Assembly (NCBI GenBank): GCA_005408345.1
Contig: SEMN01000266.1
Coordinates: 330,001-394,000 of the forward strand
DNA: 64,000 bases
Source: Macquaria australasica
Lineage: Eukaryota > Chordata > Actinopteri > Centrarchiformes > Percichthyidae
Direction of reading: 5' to 3'
Within the stretch, counting starts at the first letter, position 1; each line of letters begins with the position of its first letter. This document shows positions 12,580-64,000 of the stretch, in pieces. The position numbers and the translations under genes are program-made. Under the pieces are notes generated by a model that saw nothing but the letters and a program-made list of their open reading frames with translations, did no database searches and was not told the DNA's origin.

Positions 12580-12745
12580 GACGTCTCTGCTGATCTTTCA
12601 TCAAGCGAGTTCCTTAAATACCTTCTGATGTGATTTTGTGTCAGATATTTTCATTAGGAGTTGATGGAGACCAAAACAGAGCTAAAAGAAGAGTGAATAT
12701 TACACTGGACACAAACACAACTTCATTGCAATTGTTTCTCCATGT
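12580..12745 (-). repeat. Dispersed repeat R1, inverted partial copy
   Basis: On the minus strand it reads AATATTCACTCTTCTTTTAG, CTCTGTTTTGGTCTCCATCA, ACTCCTAATGAAAATATC, matching 3,225-3,285. Confidence 0.65.
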
Positions 12746-13254
12746 CTGCTGGATGTATAAAAAGGCTACTGCCTACTAAAGCATTCACACCTTTTTAAAG
12801 TGACAACATCAGATGTTGTTTTCAGTTTGTTTCGATGCCCCCAAAAGACCAAACAAGTCAATTAATTCAGCTTTAATTAACTGATGTCGCTGTGTTCGCA
12901 GCCAGAATTTGCTCACATCAGCAGATTGTGTTGGAATATGAATGTTGGCATGACCTCGGCTACACCCAGTTCAGAAATTGATATCATAATGTATATATCA
13001 AGATAAGAGTATAAAAGCTTTGTGAGTACCCAGGGAGGGACCAGGAGTCAAACCTAGTCTGCTGCACAGTCGGGTCAAATTCTGTAAAGATTTTCATTCT
13101 TCAGCTTATTGGAAAAGCAGAACAAGACTAGATCTCATTATTTCTAGATAACCAATCAACTAATTCTGCTGTCCTATCCAATCAGCAACTCCATTCATTT
13201 ATGCTGATTATTACATTAGGTTTATATGTTTTCTTAAATTCCTCTTGTAAAATT

Positions 13255-13510
13255 TCTATATCACAAGTTCCCAACCTTTTTGGCTTGTGGTCCATTAAAA
13301 GCCTCGAGATGATGCACTTCAACCAAAAAAAAAAAGAAGTTCCCTTCATATATTACTTCGTGTCAATTGTTAGAGTTTTGAGGAGGTCAAACTCAATATT
13401 TCAAACAAAAAAATAAATTACATTTTGTGTAGCAGAAATGTTTTTTCTTCTGCTCTCCTATATTATCACTTCACACCTCATATTTACTGACCCTCAGTTG
13501 AAAACTACTG
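13255..13510. repeat. Dispersed fish repeat (CCCAACC...TTGTGG type)
   Basis: The block GTTCCCAACCTTTTTGGCTT then GTGGTCCATTAAAAGC, and the ending GTTGAAAACTACTGTTCTA, resemble a common fish repeat. A related piece, opposite orientation, lies at 15,095-15,200 (GGGGTCGGGCCCCTCC, AAATCTGAGGGGTCCTGAGA). Confidence 0.5.
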
Positions 13511-14014
13511 TTCTATACAATAACAGTGTGACTTGTAGTGTACCTTATTATTAGTCACAAACAAAAGCAGTTGATTCATGAATTATTAGCATTGCAGAAT
13601 ATGATACCCATTGAAAAAGCAAGTCATAATCTTAAAGCTACAGACTGATGACACTGCTCAACAAACAAACCTGGTTAGATTATTTACATTTTTCGGAAAG
13701 ACGTCTGTTGCAATAATGGAAACTTCTACTAACTTTACTATAAGTGCTGATAAAATCTTGAATCACTATCAGCAAACAGTTCTAGGTGTGTTGTGTCTGT
13801 GTTTTCTGTATTGTTGACACATTTCAATACATTTCCAGAAAAATGTGCAACTTCTTATATTCAACTGCTAATGTTTTAAGAAATAGAGAGAGCTAGACCA
13901 CAGTGCAAAAACACACCATGGCCCTTTAAAACAAACACACACAGTAAGGAGATTACCAGTATGCATAAAGCCAACACGCCTCTATAAGCCTACTGACTGA
14001 CTGTTTGTCCTTAC

Positions 14015-14095
14015 CGTTTTGCGTGATCTGAACTCTTCTCGTTCCAGATTAGTCTTGCCACGGGCGTCCTCCTTGGTGTATGGAGGGATGAAGAA
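14015..14095 (-). CDS. Candidate antisense exon, 27 codons, gene unknown
   Basis: On the minus strand, acceptor tctcgttctcttctccag leads into an 81-nt open segment encoding FFIPPYTKEDARGKTNLERE then EFRSRKT, ending at donor ACG|gtaagg. The frame starts and ends in phase 0, matching the preceding 20-nt segment. Composition and splice sites look like a genuine coding exon. I do not recognise the family. It would belong to a gene transcribed leftwards, opposite to mark4. Confidence 0.45.
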
Positions 14096-14209
14096 CTGGA
14101 GAAGAGAACGAGACAGTATGGTCTTTCTTCAGGAGAAGAGGTCTAGAGAAACCTGTTAATCCCACAGCAGAAGGAGCTGGAAGAAAAAGAGTGACACCTT
14201 CATTTCTAT

Positions 14210-14500
14210 CCTTTCCTCCTACCTCAGACCTTTTTCTCCTTTTTATGTAAATCTCCAGTGCCTTCTTTCTCCCTTTTCTCTCTCCTCTCTTGTCAGTATG
14301 ACTCTTTCTCTTTTCCTCTCTCTCTCTCTCGGCAGATATGTTTCACTCCTTACTTCCAGTGCTGAATTCTCAGAAATGACTTATTTTCTTCTTCTGTTCT
14401 TTTCTCTTTCTCTCCTCTCTCTTTCATGTGAAGGTTTACAGAGGTATGAGGAGTGAATGACTCCCTCCTCCTCCTCTTCTTCCCTCCCTTCCTCTTTCTT
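14210..14500. repeat. Pyrimidine-rich tract
   Basis: CT-rich low-complexity sequence on the + strand, with CTCTCTCTC near 14,320 and TTCCTCTTTC repeats. No gene. Confidence 0.75.
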
Positions 14501-14639
14501 GTTGGCATTAACAGTGACACGGCAAACTGCTCATTCACTGCCACTGATCCCTGTTCCAGAGAGAGGGAGAGTCAGCGGGGGGTGATGAGGTACAACACAG
14601 ATGAGGTTGTAATTAGACACAAAAGCACACATGCACACA

Positions 14640-14642
<3 letters not shown>

Positions 14643-14683
<41 letters not shown>

Positions 14684-14685
14684 CA
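14643..14685. repeat. (AC)n microsatellite
   Basis: AC run with one GC interruption near its 3' end. Confidence 0.97.
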
Positions 14686-14729
14686 GACAAACACTTTCTT
14701 GCGTTAACAACAATAATTAAACCTGAAAT

Positions 14730-15475
14730 AACAGATGTTTAGTTTTTGGCCACTTTGGGGCAGCAGAAACATATTAAATAAAAATATTCAGATCCTTTAC
14801 TTAAGTAAAAGTACCAGTACAACAATGTTAAAATATTCCATTACATGTAAAAGTCCTTCATTAAAAAAATCCTACTTGAGTAAAAAAAAAAAGTTTTATC
14901 AGCAAAATGTACTTAAAGAATTAAAGTAAAATTAAGTATTCTGCAGTAAAATGTTCCCCGTGACTGATAAATTATTATATATGACATTATTAGATTATTA
15001 TAATGCTGATGCATTGATGTATAAGCGGCATTTTACTGTTGTAGCTGGTCCAGGTGGAGTTAATTTTAACTACTTCATATACAGTTAGTTAGTTTAGTCC
15101 AGTTGTTCTCTGCTTAGGGGTCGGGCCCCTCCAAAGGGTCACATGATAAAATAAATCTGAGGGGTCCTGAGATGATTGATGGGACAGAAAAGAAGAAAAA
15201 ACAAAGATCTGCTTAACAAATTTTCAAAAATTTCTTTCAAAATTTGTTTTTTTTCCTTTTTTTTTTAAAATATTGGATGATTTTAGATCTTTGGGTCTTC
15301 AGCATTTTTTTGAAACCATCTAAAAGGTTTAGGGGGAAATGTTTCTTTAATCTGTTTAATCTTTGACAATAACAATTTTGTAAGATTATCATATATTTTT
15401 AATACTCAAGTAAAGTACAAGTACCAAAATTGTACATGAATGAATGTATTTAGTTACTTTCCATCACTGGACACA
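14730..15475 (+). repeat. Composite teleost repeat (AGTAAAAGTACCAGTAC type)
   Basis: It starts TTTTTGGCCACTTTGGGGCA, continues TTTACTTAAGTAAAAGTACC and TACATGTAAAAGTCCTTCAT, and ends ACTCAAGTAAAGTACAAGTA then TTAGTTACTTTCCATCACTG. I know these phrases from a common percomorph repeat. A fragment of the same tail flanks the duplication at 4.57 kb. Confidence 0.65.
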
Positions 15476-15807
15476 GGAGATCTCAGGTTTCTCACAGCAA
15501 CATAAATTTATGTTGTAAAACGTTTTTCCATATTTTCTACACAAGTTGTAAATCCTGTTGGAATCAAGATTTTGAAATTTGTGAAATCTGCCGAGAGAAC
15601 CTACGATTTGAACATTTGTAGTCCCAACCAGGTGATTGGACTACAAACTGTGTCTGACCCTTTAATTCTGCCCAGATTGGAAAAACACTGAAGTTAACTT
15701 GTCGGTTTGATGTCATTTTTTCTTTGGTGTTGACATGTTTGACACTTTTTACTACATACATTTCACGTCTGCCATCCACATTTTATTATCAGAAGAAGAT
15801 AACTGAC

Positions 15808-15827
15808 CTTTTTCTGCCTGTTAGCAG
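15808..15827 (-). CDS. Candidate antisense micro-exon (20 nt), gene unknown
   Basis: On the minus strand a strong pyrimidine tract and acceptor (cttcccttcttccactcttc then acag) precede a 20-nt segment, followed by donor AAAAAG|gtcagt. In the phase set by the 17.85-kb segment it reads (T)ANRQKK and ends at a codon boundary. Both splice sites are good, but a 20-nt exon without homology is weak evidence alone. Its value is the phase match on both sides. Confidence 0.38.
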
Positions 15828-17030
15828 CTGTGAAGAGTGGAAGAAGGGAAGAGGTAGAGGATGGTGTCACTGTTCAGGATGATGGAGAGTTCTGGTGCAA
15901 CGCTGCCCCCTATTGGCAGCTGACTAGGGTTTAAGAGACCATGTGATTTTGTTCCAGACTACACAGGTTTAAACCTTAAACCACAGCTAAGCTAATGACA
16001 GAGCAACAGCCCATTTTTAACTACAAAAGAGACAACAGAATAAACATCAGGCTCTAGAGAAAAATACAAGAACAAATACAAGTATCCCTTTCTCTGTCTC
16101 TCTCTCTGTCTGTCCTGTAGGGAGCTGACTCTAGATGAACCTCCACAGACCTGCTGGTCTGAGTTGTGTGGTTATCCCTCTCTGGACACAATTGCTTTAC
16201 GGCATCAATAGATTACTGACTCAAAATTACACACAGAGCTTAATCAGATCAAATTGAACTTCATAAGCTTCCCCAAAACAATGTTTTTATATTATAGTAT
16301 GCAGTGTTTTTAAGGTGTTTCTGTGGCACTCTGGATATTTCAGTGTTAAGTGTTAGGCCCTGAATTATTATCGTGTTAGTTTGTATTATTGCCTTGAGCC
16401 CTCACCTTTATGTTTTTGGTTATTATTAAAATTCTTTGTGTCACTTTTAAAACTGACCTGCTGTCAGCTGAAGCAGCTCCAGCACTGTGTTGGTCTGTGT
16501 CAGTAGATGGCAGTAGCAGCTGCAGAGCAGCAAGTTACACCAGTCTGAATGTAAAAGTGTGTTTGCAGTTATTAAAAATTCATGGCAGCTTAATCAACAT
16601 CTTCTTCGATCAAAATCGAAAATAAACATAAAAGTCAGTAGTCTGAGCTATGTTTGTTTTAAGATTTAGTGATTTTGATTTTGAGATAAGACCTCTGGTT
16701 GAGTGCAAATATTTCTGTTTTATTGTCTTATTTAGAAGTAGTGACTCCCAACTGTGCCTGAATTTTACAGATCTTAATTTTACAGTCATGAAAACATAGC
16801 AGCCTATTATAGCCTCTGCTATATACAATATATACAATTTGCTAGAAGAATCATGGTGTAGCTAAGTCACAATGGAGATGGGGTTTGCTTTTGTAACTTA
16901 GAAGCTTATAATAAAAACAAAATGAATCAAACATAATTTCCTAATGTTAAATATCACATCAGGTTTATTAAACTGACAGACATGCTGTACATCCAGAAAC
17001 AGAATCACCTGTTCTGAGCTGCTGGTGTGC

Positions 17031-17062
17031 GTGCGTGCGTGCGTGCGTGTGTGTGTGTGTGT
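17031..17062. repeat. (GCGT)n/(GT)n microsatellite
   Basis: A short GCGT tandem runs into GT repeats. Confidence 0.95.
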
Positions 17063-17074
17063 TTAGCAGATGTT

Positions 17075-17225
17075 TATTTGTTGCATTGCTGTTGACTGCT
17101 ATGTGCATCATATTTCATGGGTCTAAGTCAGATGTTTAGTTCTTGTGGCCACTGTGTATTGTTGGTATTGTTGGAGCTCTGTCTATGTGTTGAAAAGCAC
17201 AATAAAAATATTGTTTAAAAAAAAG
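17075..17225 (+). mobile_element. Retroposon 3' end with poly(A)
   Basis: TTGAAAAGCACAATAAAAAT followed by a run of A and a (G)4 boundary is consistent with a LINE-type 3' tail. Only the terminal part is present. Confidence 0.45.
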
Positions 17226-17421
17226 GGGTGGGGTTAGGCATGTAGTTGTGATGGTTAAACTCAAGAATGAGGGAATAAATCATGTCAATGAAGGTCCTCA
17301 CAAGTATCAAAGTACACAAATATGTGTTTCTTTGTGTGTTGATGTCCTCAGGGTCAGCATGAGCCAATGGCTGGATCAATCCGTGCTGACGTACTCAGAG
17401 CAGCACAAATCACTAGATGTT

Positions 17422-17423
<2 letters not shown>

Positions 17424-17461
<38 letters not shown>
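17424..17461. repeat. (AC)n microsatellite
   Basis: Perfect AC run of about 19 units. Confidence 0.97.
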
Positions 17462-17462
<1 letters not shown>

Positions 17463-17846
17463 ACCCCCAAATGTAAAAAACAACTGAAGCAGACTCACAC
17501 CCCTCCCTTCCTTTTCCATAGCCCATTACATGTATTGACGATTCCACATCCAGTGTTTTTTTCCTCTAATTGGTTTATACACAGCTCACCGGACAGTGAT
17601 GCTAATGATGCTGGTGTACTCTGTAACACAGTGTTCAGAACAGGCTCTGAATCCGTGGAAATATGGACCGCTGCTCTGGTTGTTCTTTCCAGCATCGATT
17701 CTCTCACCGTTTCAGCAGCAGCACTCTGCTCTCCTGGTAAACCTCTTTCTTTCTCTGCCTCTGTTCTCCGAGGGATGACAGTGAATCTGCTCGTGTTCCT
17801 GTGTCAGCCTCTTAGTCTGCGGGGTTCAGGTCACTGAAGGTCTCAC

Positions 17847-17920
17847 TCATAACCAGGAAGTAGGGGTGCGAGGGAAGGATGAGACCCTGGATTCGCTCCA
17901 ACAGGTCCAGATCAGTCCAG
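17847..17920 (-). CDS. Candidate antisense exon, gene unknown
   Basis: Read on the minus strand this gives DLDLLERIQGLILPSHPYFL then VM, with GC-rich third positions typical of fish coding sequence. A good donor (ATGA|gtgaga) ends it at 17,847, leaving one base that joins in frame to the 20-nt segment at 15,808-15,827. If unspliced, the frame runs on to a TAA about 30 nt later. The 5' edge is unclear, with no strong acceptor near 17,920. On the + strand the same segment ends in a good donor (CCAG|gtaaga at 17,921), so a + strand exon is the competing reading. I do not recognise the protein. Confidence 0.33.
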
Positions 17921-18899
17921 GTAAGACTTGTTTTTCTAATTTGTAATTTAGTCATGAATAAAATAAGTCAGAAATGTTTGAATCCAAGTACTTAAGGATG
18001 TGAGTAGCCATGCTTTCAAGCCTTGTTTTTAGGGTTTCATTACTTTAATAAATTGATACAAATGAAAGAGTATAAATTGGCTTTCCCCCCTTTTTTTCAC
18101 TTTTATACCAATCAACCATGCTAAATAGTGTGACATAATATCAAAATGATGGCATCTGTGTGTGTCAGTGTTTAGACACCACAGCTTCCCCCTACAGATT
18201 CATTAGATTAGACCATTAGATTCTGAATAATTTTGCCACACAAATATATGTGTATTATTCCAAAAATGTCTTGGCTTTCAATTCTGTGTCAGACCTTATA
18301 CATGAATGTGTGCCTCTCTAGTTAATGAGATCTATAGCACAAGTGTTCATGTTTATAATATTATGATGAATTAGACAGGATATGAGGCAGTTCAGGTGCT
18401 TGTTGTTTATATGTATGTTATATATGGCTGTAATTGGGTACATAAGTGAACCGTTTTCACAACCATTCTGATCCTGGAGTTTCACAGTCAGACAGGACTA
18501 CAGGAAATCTGTATGAATGTCTGACTGGCCATTTGTGCATGTATACAGAATTTTATTTTTTAGCATTAGCAAAACAGTTCTGGGCTGTAGTGCAATAAAA
18601 AGCCACCACTCTGAAAGAGAAAGTGATCTTTCAAACTAATAATGAATCAATACGATGGTAGAACGCACTACAGTATATAGGTTTATAGTTGGGCTACTGT
18701 GTGCTAAAAGCAGAATGTAGTTAATTGTTCACATTTTACTGTCCAGAATTCATAAACAGTACATTTCATAACATCAGCAGTGGTAGTAATGAAATTAGAT
18801 TTTCTGGGCTTCAGTGCAATAAGATAATCTTTTAAATAAGTTGTTAGAGAGCGTGTATTTTAGGTTAATGTTAACTTGTTAATATTAAACAGTGAATAA

Positions 18900-19060
18900 T
18901 TGCACATGCAGGTCAGAGATCAGCCTTGACTTCTAGAGATCCAGAGTTTTGCTCAAGGACACTTCATCAGGCAGATACTTGCTGATATGGGGAATTGAGC
19001 CCTCATATTCCAGGCTGAGGACAGTTTCACTAACTGATAAGTCACCTTGTCATCCAGGGT
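18900..19060. mobile_element. Probable degraded SINE fragment
   Basis: GCTCAAGGACACTTCATCAG and GGGAATTGAGCCCTCA resemble the 'ctcaaggacacttca...ggattgaacc' body of fish SINE-like elements. Heavily diverged. Confidence 0.35.
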
Positions 19061-19814
19061 TTCTGTTTTAGTGCTGTACAAACTGACATGTTATCACATC
19101 TCTTTTTCTGTCATTTCTGTTTTTCAATATGTGACTTGCAACCTTGAAATAGTATCAGGAGCAACAACATGGGATAAATACCACTGTGTTGTTGTACCGT
19201 TAATTCTTACAACTGTGGTAATTAGGCCTGCTGTTTAATTACTCTTGTGAGCTGTGAATAAGTGTTGGTTGAATTGTCTTTAATACTCTTAATCGTAATC
19301 CTGACGCCAACAAACACAGACGAGGCAGAAGCAGATTTCCTGGTAGGAGGTCTCCACAAACTTCTGGTAACATAATGTCTGACACACACACACACACACT
19401 GCTCTTTTGAGACATTACAAAAACAGGGGTTGACCTCATTATATTAGATCTATTTCGCTGAAATGGAAATAGTGTATTATTCAACCTCCTAATATCATCC
19501 AAAGAGGACAAATGAGAGTGAGTGGTGTTTAGGAGGGTGGCCTCTCTTTATAGGCCATCCTTCACCCCAATGTGCTAAATTCCCTGACCACAGACAGTGT
19601 ATATTCACATTGTATTCCCATTTTAGAGGCTGTGTCCTTCACATGGGGTGGCCCCTAAAGTGGGACTGTCCTGCTCCAGTGTCCTGTTTTTCTTTGAATA
19701 CAAAAGAATAAACCGGTGGTGTCCTCCAAACCTGGGCCAAAGAAAGACACATTTCTCTGTCACATTTGGAGGAGCCTTTCAAATGGAAGAGACTTGTTGA
19801 CCCATAATGATGTA

Positions 19815-20040
19815 TTTGAGTCAGAATCTGAATCAGGTTTATTATCAAGTAGGTTTTCACATACAAGGACTTTGCCTTGGTATTTTGGTGCATAACAATT
19901 AACATAGTAAGAGAAAAGAAAAAGAAAAAACAAGTACTGCAAAAGTCATAAAGTAAAGTAGAAATGTTTACAATAAAAAATATGTAAAATATATCTGTTT
20001 TTAAATTAAATAGAGCTGTTGACTTAATATGCAGACTTTG
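19815..20040. repeat. Fish LINE-tail-like repeat
   Basis: GAATCTGAATCAGGTTTATT, TTTTCACATACAAGGACTTT and GTGCATAACAATTAACATAG match the layout of a repeat common in fish, usually found as retroposon tails. From memory. Confidence 0.55.
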
Positions 20041-20100
20041 AAGGAGGCAGCACCTGAAACTGAAAACGAGCCGGTCCAGGGACGGACTGTTCACAATGTA

Positions 20101-20110
20101 AAAAAAAAAA

Positions 20111-20152
<42 letters not shown>
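20101..20152. repeat. Poly(A) and (AAT)n microsatellite
   Basis: A12 followed by about 13 AAT/ATA units. Confidence 0.97.
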
Positions 20153-20799
20153 CAGTTTATTCACAAAACAGATAAAATACAAATGCAATCATATAAGACA
20201 TAATAAGGATATGTGAAATGGGACACCCTGATAAGCTATCTGCAGCTTGAGAATAGGAGCCCAGACACTAAGCAGATAGTATTTTAAATATATGTTTACT
20301 AAGACATTTTCTAAAATGTACCCCTAACCTAATCCTAACCTAAAAAACTACTAAATGGTCCCAAGATATTTATTCCATCAGTCTAAACATTGGTTAATAG
20401 GTAAGATGCAATAAATTGAGACATATGGCAAATCAAAAATAATGGTACAACTTAAATGGATTTCAGAGTAGAGTAATATATATATATATATATAAAATAA
20501 AAATGTTTTGAATAATGTTGCCACAATTTTTGTCTCTTGACATGAATAGATTTTAGCCACCAGGAGGAGATAATGATATTTTAGGAGAAAGAAAAAGACA
20601 GTTGTTTTCCAGGAAGTGAAATTCAAGAGATTTTGTCATGAAAATAACTGAAGCCCTTTATTGCTGTTTATGTGTACATACAACTGTCGAAAAAGTACGT
20701 CATCCTTCAGTTAATTGTGCCTTTAATTCACAAGCAGGTGTTAGTTACGACTTCCGAAGCTCGGAAGACTGATTTCATGAGGAGTACCTGAAAGCAGCA

Positions 20800-21878
20800 G
20801 GAAGGAGAGGGGAGAGAAAGGCGCGTGTGTGCGCGTGCGCGGCGCAGCAGCCCAGCCTGTTATTACCGCGGACGTCCCTCCCCCCCCCTCTTGTCACTGT
20901 TTTTCGGGAGGTGGAGGGGGGATCTCGTCTTCTTTCGTCTTCACAGAAAACAAATGTAATGTTTCCGACACACGGGAGACGTATCTTCGTGTTCCGCCGC
21001 CGCTCATCCGAGGCCGGGGACTTTTCATTCACCGCAAAAGCACTGGCAGTCAAGCCGAACGAGAGGAGCTAAGGGCGGACTGGACTGAGAGGAAGAACCG
21101 GAGACTGCCAGGGAGGCTGCACATCCGCTGCTTTCTTTAATTCATTTATCTCCCAAGGCCCCCTACATCTCTGTGTCTTCAGATGTTCTCTCGGGCGGTT
21201 CCTGGTTCTGTTTCCGTGACTCTTTTTCCGTGAGAGCCACCGTTTCTGATGTTTGTCGTCCAGAAAAAGCACATCAGCTCGCTAACAGGATAACAGAAAG
21301 TCCCCTTTCTTCTCAACCCAGCCCGCGGTGGTCGCACAGAGACCCCGGCTGTGTTCTCTCTCTCTCTAACCTTCATCGGTTGCCCCAATGGTTGCGTTAT
21401 CTTTCCTTTCTCACCACCAGACGATGCAGCTGAAAGTAAAGCGATGACCACCGGGATTGTTTTATTAGCGGTGCAGACAGTGTCCGCCATAATGGTGCGA
21501 TAGCGTCTTGGAAGGATTGGGGGAAAGTGAAAAGCTAAGTGGGGTGGGTGGGGTGGGGGGTTCTGTCTGGGCTGTTTTTCCCCTTCAGATGAGGCTGTGT
21601 TGGTACCAACAACACCAGTCAAACATGAGGTGGATGTAGAGAACCGGTTTGTTTTTACGCATCAATTTAAGCTGGATCACTGTCTTGCTGATCCGTGCTG
21701 CCTTCACGGACTGCGACAATGAGGATTGTATGAGAAGTGAAGCTGTTTTTCTCCCGGATGCACAGAGCCTGGTGTGACTGACAACCAGGCTAATCTGGGG
21801 GTGTTTTTTTAACCCAGTGTGAACACAAACCCACTTCTTTATTTTCCCTTGGACGGCGAAGCGCACTCTGGGACGAAA
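20800..21878 (+). promoter_or_regulatory. mark4: CpG-rich promoter and 5' leader of mark4
   Basis: CpG dinucleotides are dense here (for example 20,820-20,880 and 20,990-21,070) and sparse in the flanks, as expected for a vertebrate housekeeping-type CpG island. No TATA box is evident. The mark4 start codon lies at its right end, so the island must hold the transcription start and leader. More than a dozen ATGs lie between 20,950 and 21,780, so a start near 20,800 would give a leader with many upstream ATGs. The exact start site cannot be read from sequence. Confidence 0.75.
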
Positions 21879-62845
<40,967 letters not shown>

Positions 62846-64000
62846 GTAAGTCTTCCTTTCCCATGTTTTCTGGCTGCTTCTGTCTGTCTGACTGTCTGCC
62901 TGCTTGCCAGTGCCCTGTCATTCCGTCTACCCCTCATTCGCTGTCTGTCGCAGGTTGGAGTTTAGTTATGCAAACATTTATCTGAGGCAAAGCTACTCTA
63001 CAGGCAGAAATTTAATCAGTGGTTGAGTTAAATTCAACCTGCAGGGTTCTGGCTCTCAGAAGAGTCCATCTGTACTGATGTGAACTGGAAAACCCGTTTT
63101 CTCTAGAAATACAAAGTTGATTTCTTCTTTTTTTGTTTACGTTTTCCACATGAAGTATGTAGTAAGTAGTAAGTTTCTCTTCAAATGTATGTTTAATCAA
63201 AAAGAGACTAAGGCTTAAAGAGAGTTATCTGCAGGTCGTGAAAAGTCTTAAACAACATTCAGTTTCAGTCAGCGCCATCAGACCTGAAGAAAACTGTCAC
63301 TGCAGCAGCCACTTTGAAGCTCATCATCTCAGAGTGTTGATTTTAGCAAGAACAGGGACTGCAGATGAAAATTAGCCTGTATGGCTAAATCTGGCATATT
63401 TACATGATGGACTTTTGTGCCCATGTCAATTAATGAAACTATGAATTAATAATTTTCAATTGGTCCATCCATCCATTTGCTGCCACTTATCCGGGTCTGG
63501 GTCGCGTTCATTTATTTAATTATATCATCACGAATTATTGTTATATACTGCTGGGAAGTAATAGAATAATTCTAGGCTATATCATCTCGCCTGATTTTCC
63601 ATCATACTTTGATACTTTGTCCAGTATTATCGTGAAACAGGTATTAAATTGCATTCTGTGTCATTAAAGAGGTTTTAAAAAACATTCATTTTAATTTGGT
63701 GATCCCTGCAGAAACCCTGTCAAGGATCTGCATCACATTAATGCAATAAATCAGTCCTCTTACTGTATGACGCTGAAGGGATAGTTACCACAGTATAAAT
63801 TACTATTGTCTCACAGTATACAGTATATTGTCCTATATGTAGGTTTTCTGTGTCCAGTAACTGACGGTTAGGGGTTAGGGTTAAAAAATCCAGACTTAAG
63901 AGCATCTTTTTAGAAATATATGCTAAGGCTTAATTCTGACTAAGGACATTTATCAGTATAAATGCTAGAGCTGAGACTTGGAAACTAAGCTCTGGCCCAG
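62846..64000 (+). other. mark4: mark4 intron 16, truncated by the window edge
   Basis: Begins at the GTAAGT donor and continues to the end of the window. It includes a fish repeat fragment at 63,462-63,515 (CCATCCATCCATTTGCTGCC, ACTTATCCGGGTCTGGGTCG) and a TTAGGGGTTAGGGTTA stretch at 63,868-63,883. No KA1 exon is present; the final CAG lacks a pyrimidine tract. Confidence 0.85.

Larger units (their letters stand above)
1..20799. other. Upstream flank, mostly interspersed repeats
   Basis: Outside the elements listed separately, this AT-rich stretch shows no convincing coding sequence on the + strand. Several short open frames are translations of (CA)n/(GT)n tracts. The minus strand carries a few exon-like segments (7,512-7,579, 14,015-14,095, 15,808-15,827, 17,847-17,920). 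The stretches 1-400, 1,250-2,500, 5,000-7,400 (AC/GT tracts at 7,077-7,090 and 7,279-7,300), 9,850-10,680 and 16,000-17,000 contain nothing else I can name. Confidence 0.6.

Noticed and set aside
19230..19400. Minus-strand exon candidate (reading TSYQEICFCLVCVCWRQDYD)
   Set aside because: It has an acceptor-like end after a (GT)n tract but no usable donor before its stop, and no link to the other antisense candidates.
20775..21140. Open frames on both strands in the CpG island
   Set aside because: GC-rich sequence contains few stops by chance; no family resemblance or Kozak/splice support.
21179..21622. 147-codon minus-strand frame in the mark4 leader
   Set aside because: Low-complexity Pro/His/Arg composition within a CpG island and no supporting splice signal.
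63868..63883. Telomere-like TTAGGG repeat
   Set aside because: Only about two and a half imperfect units; such phrases are common in fish intronic repeats.
63972..64000. Possible acceptor of the next mark4 exon at the window end (..cccag)
   Set aside because: No pyrimidine tract precedes it and no exon sequence is visible to test.

Overview
The window is ray-finned fish (teleost) nuclear DNA. It carries one clearly identifiable gene, on the + strand: the 5' and middle part of mark4, which encodes microtubule affinity-regulating kinase 4, a Par-1/MARK-family Ser/Thr kinase. Vertebrate origin follows from the split gene with GT-AG introns, a CpG-rich first exon, long (CA)n/(GT)n tracts and tRNA-derived SINEs. 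Teleost origin follows from several interspersed repeats whose sequence I recognise from fish genomes. No bacterial, plasmid, phage or CRISPR feature is present.

Layout. Positions 1-20,750 are repeat-rich upstream flank: four copies of one dispersed repeat, a tRNA-derived SINE, a local ~230-bp duplication, retroposon tails and many microsatellites. The minus strand of this flank holds three or four exon-like segments (about 17.9 kb, 15.8 kb, 14.0 kb and possibly 7.5 kb) with good splice sites and compatible phases. They may belong to an unidentified gene on the opposite strand. Positions 20,800-21,878 are a CpG-rich promoter and leader. mark4 coding sequence starts at 21,879 and runs through 16 exons to 62,845; intron 16 then continues off the right edge. 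Introns 1 (16.6 kb) and 3 (11.8 kb) are large; exons 4-13 are compact.

The visible mark4 coding sequence gives about 661 codons: an N-terminal header, a complete kinase catalytic domain (G-loop, VAIK lysine, HRDLK, DFG, activation loop with Thr212 and Ser216), a UBA-like domain, and a long Ser/Pro/Arg-rich spacer with a probable aPKC site at Thr583. The C-terminal KA1 domain should lie beyond the window. MARK4, rather than MARK1-3, is indicated by the header, the kinase-domain wording and the spacer.

The most interesting element is the last visible exon (62,763). It matches the alternative exon that, as I recall, separates the human long and short MARK4 isoforms. Its length is not a multiple of three, and it ends in two overlapping donors four bases apart. 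Skipping, the 79-nt form and the 83-nt form would therefore put the downstream KA1 exons into three different reading frames. I see no wholly undescribed system here; the other findings are candidate antisense exons, structured or G-rich intronic motifs, and repeat architecture.
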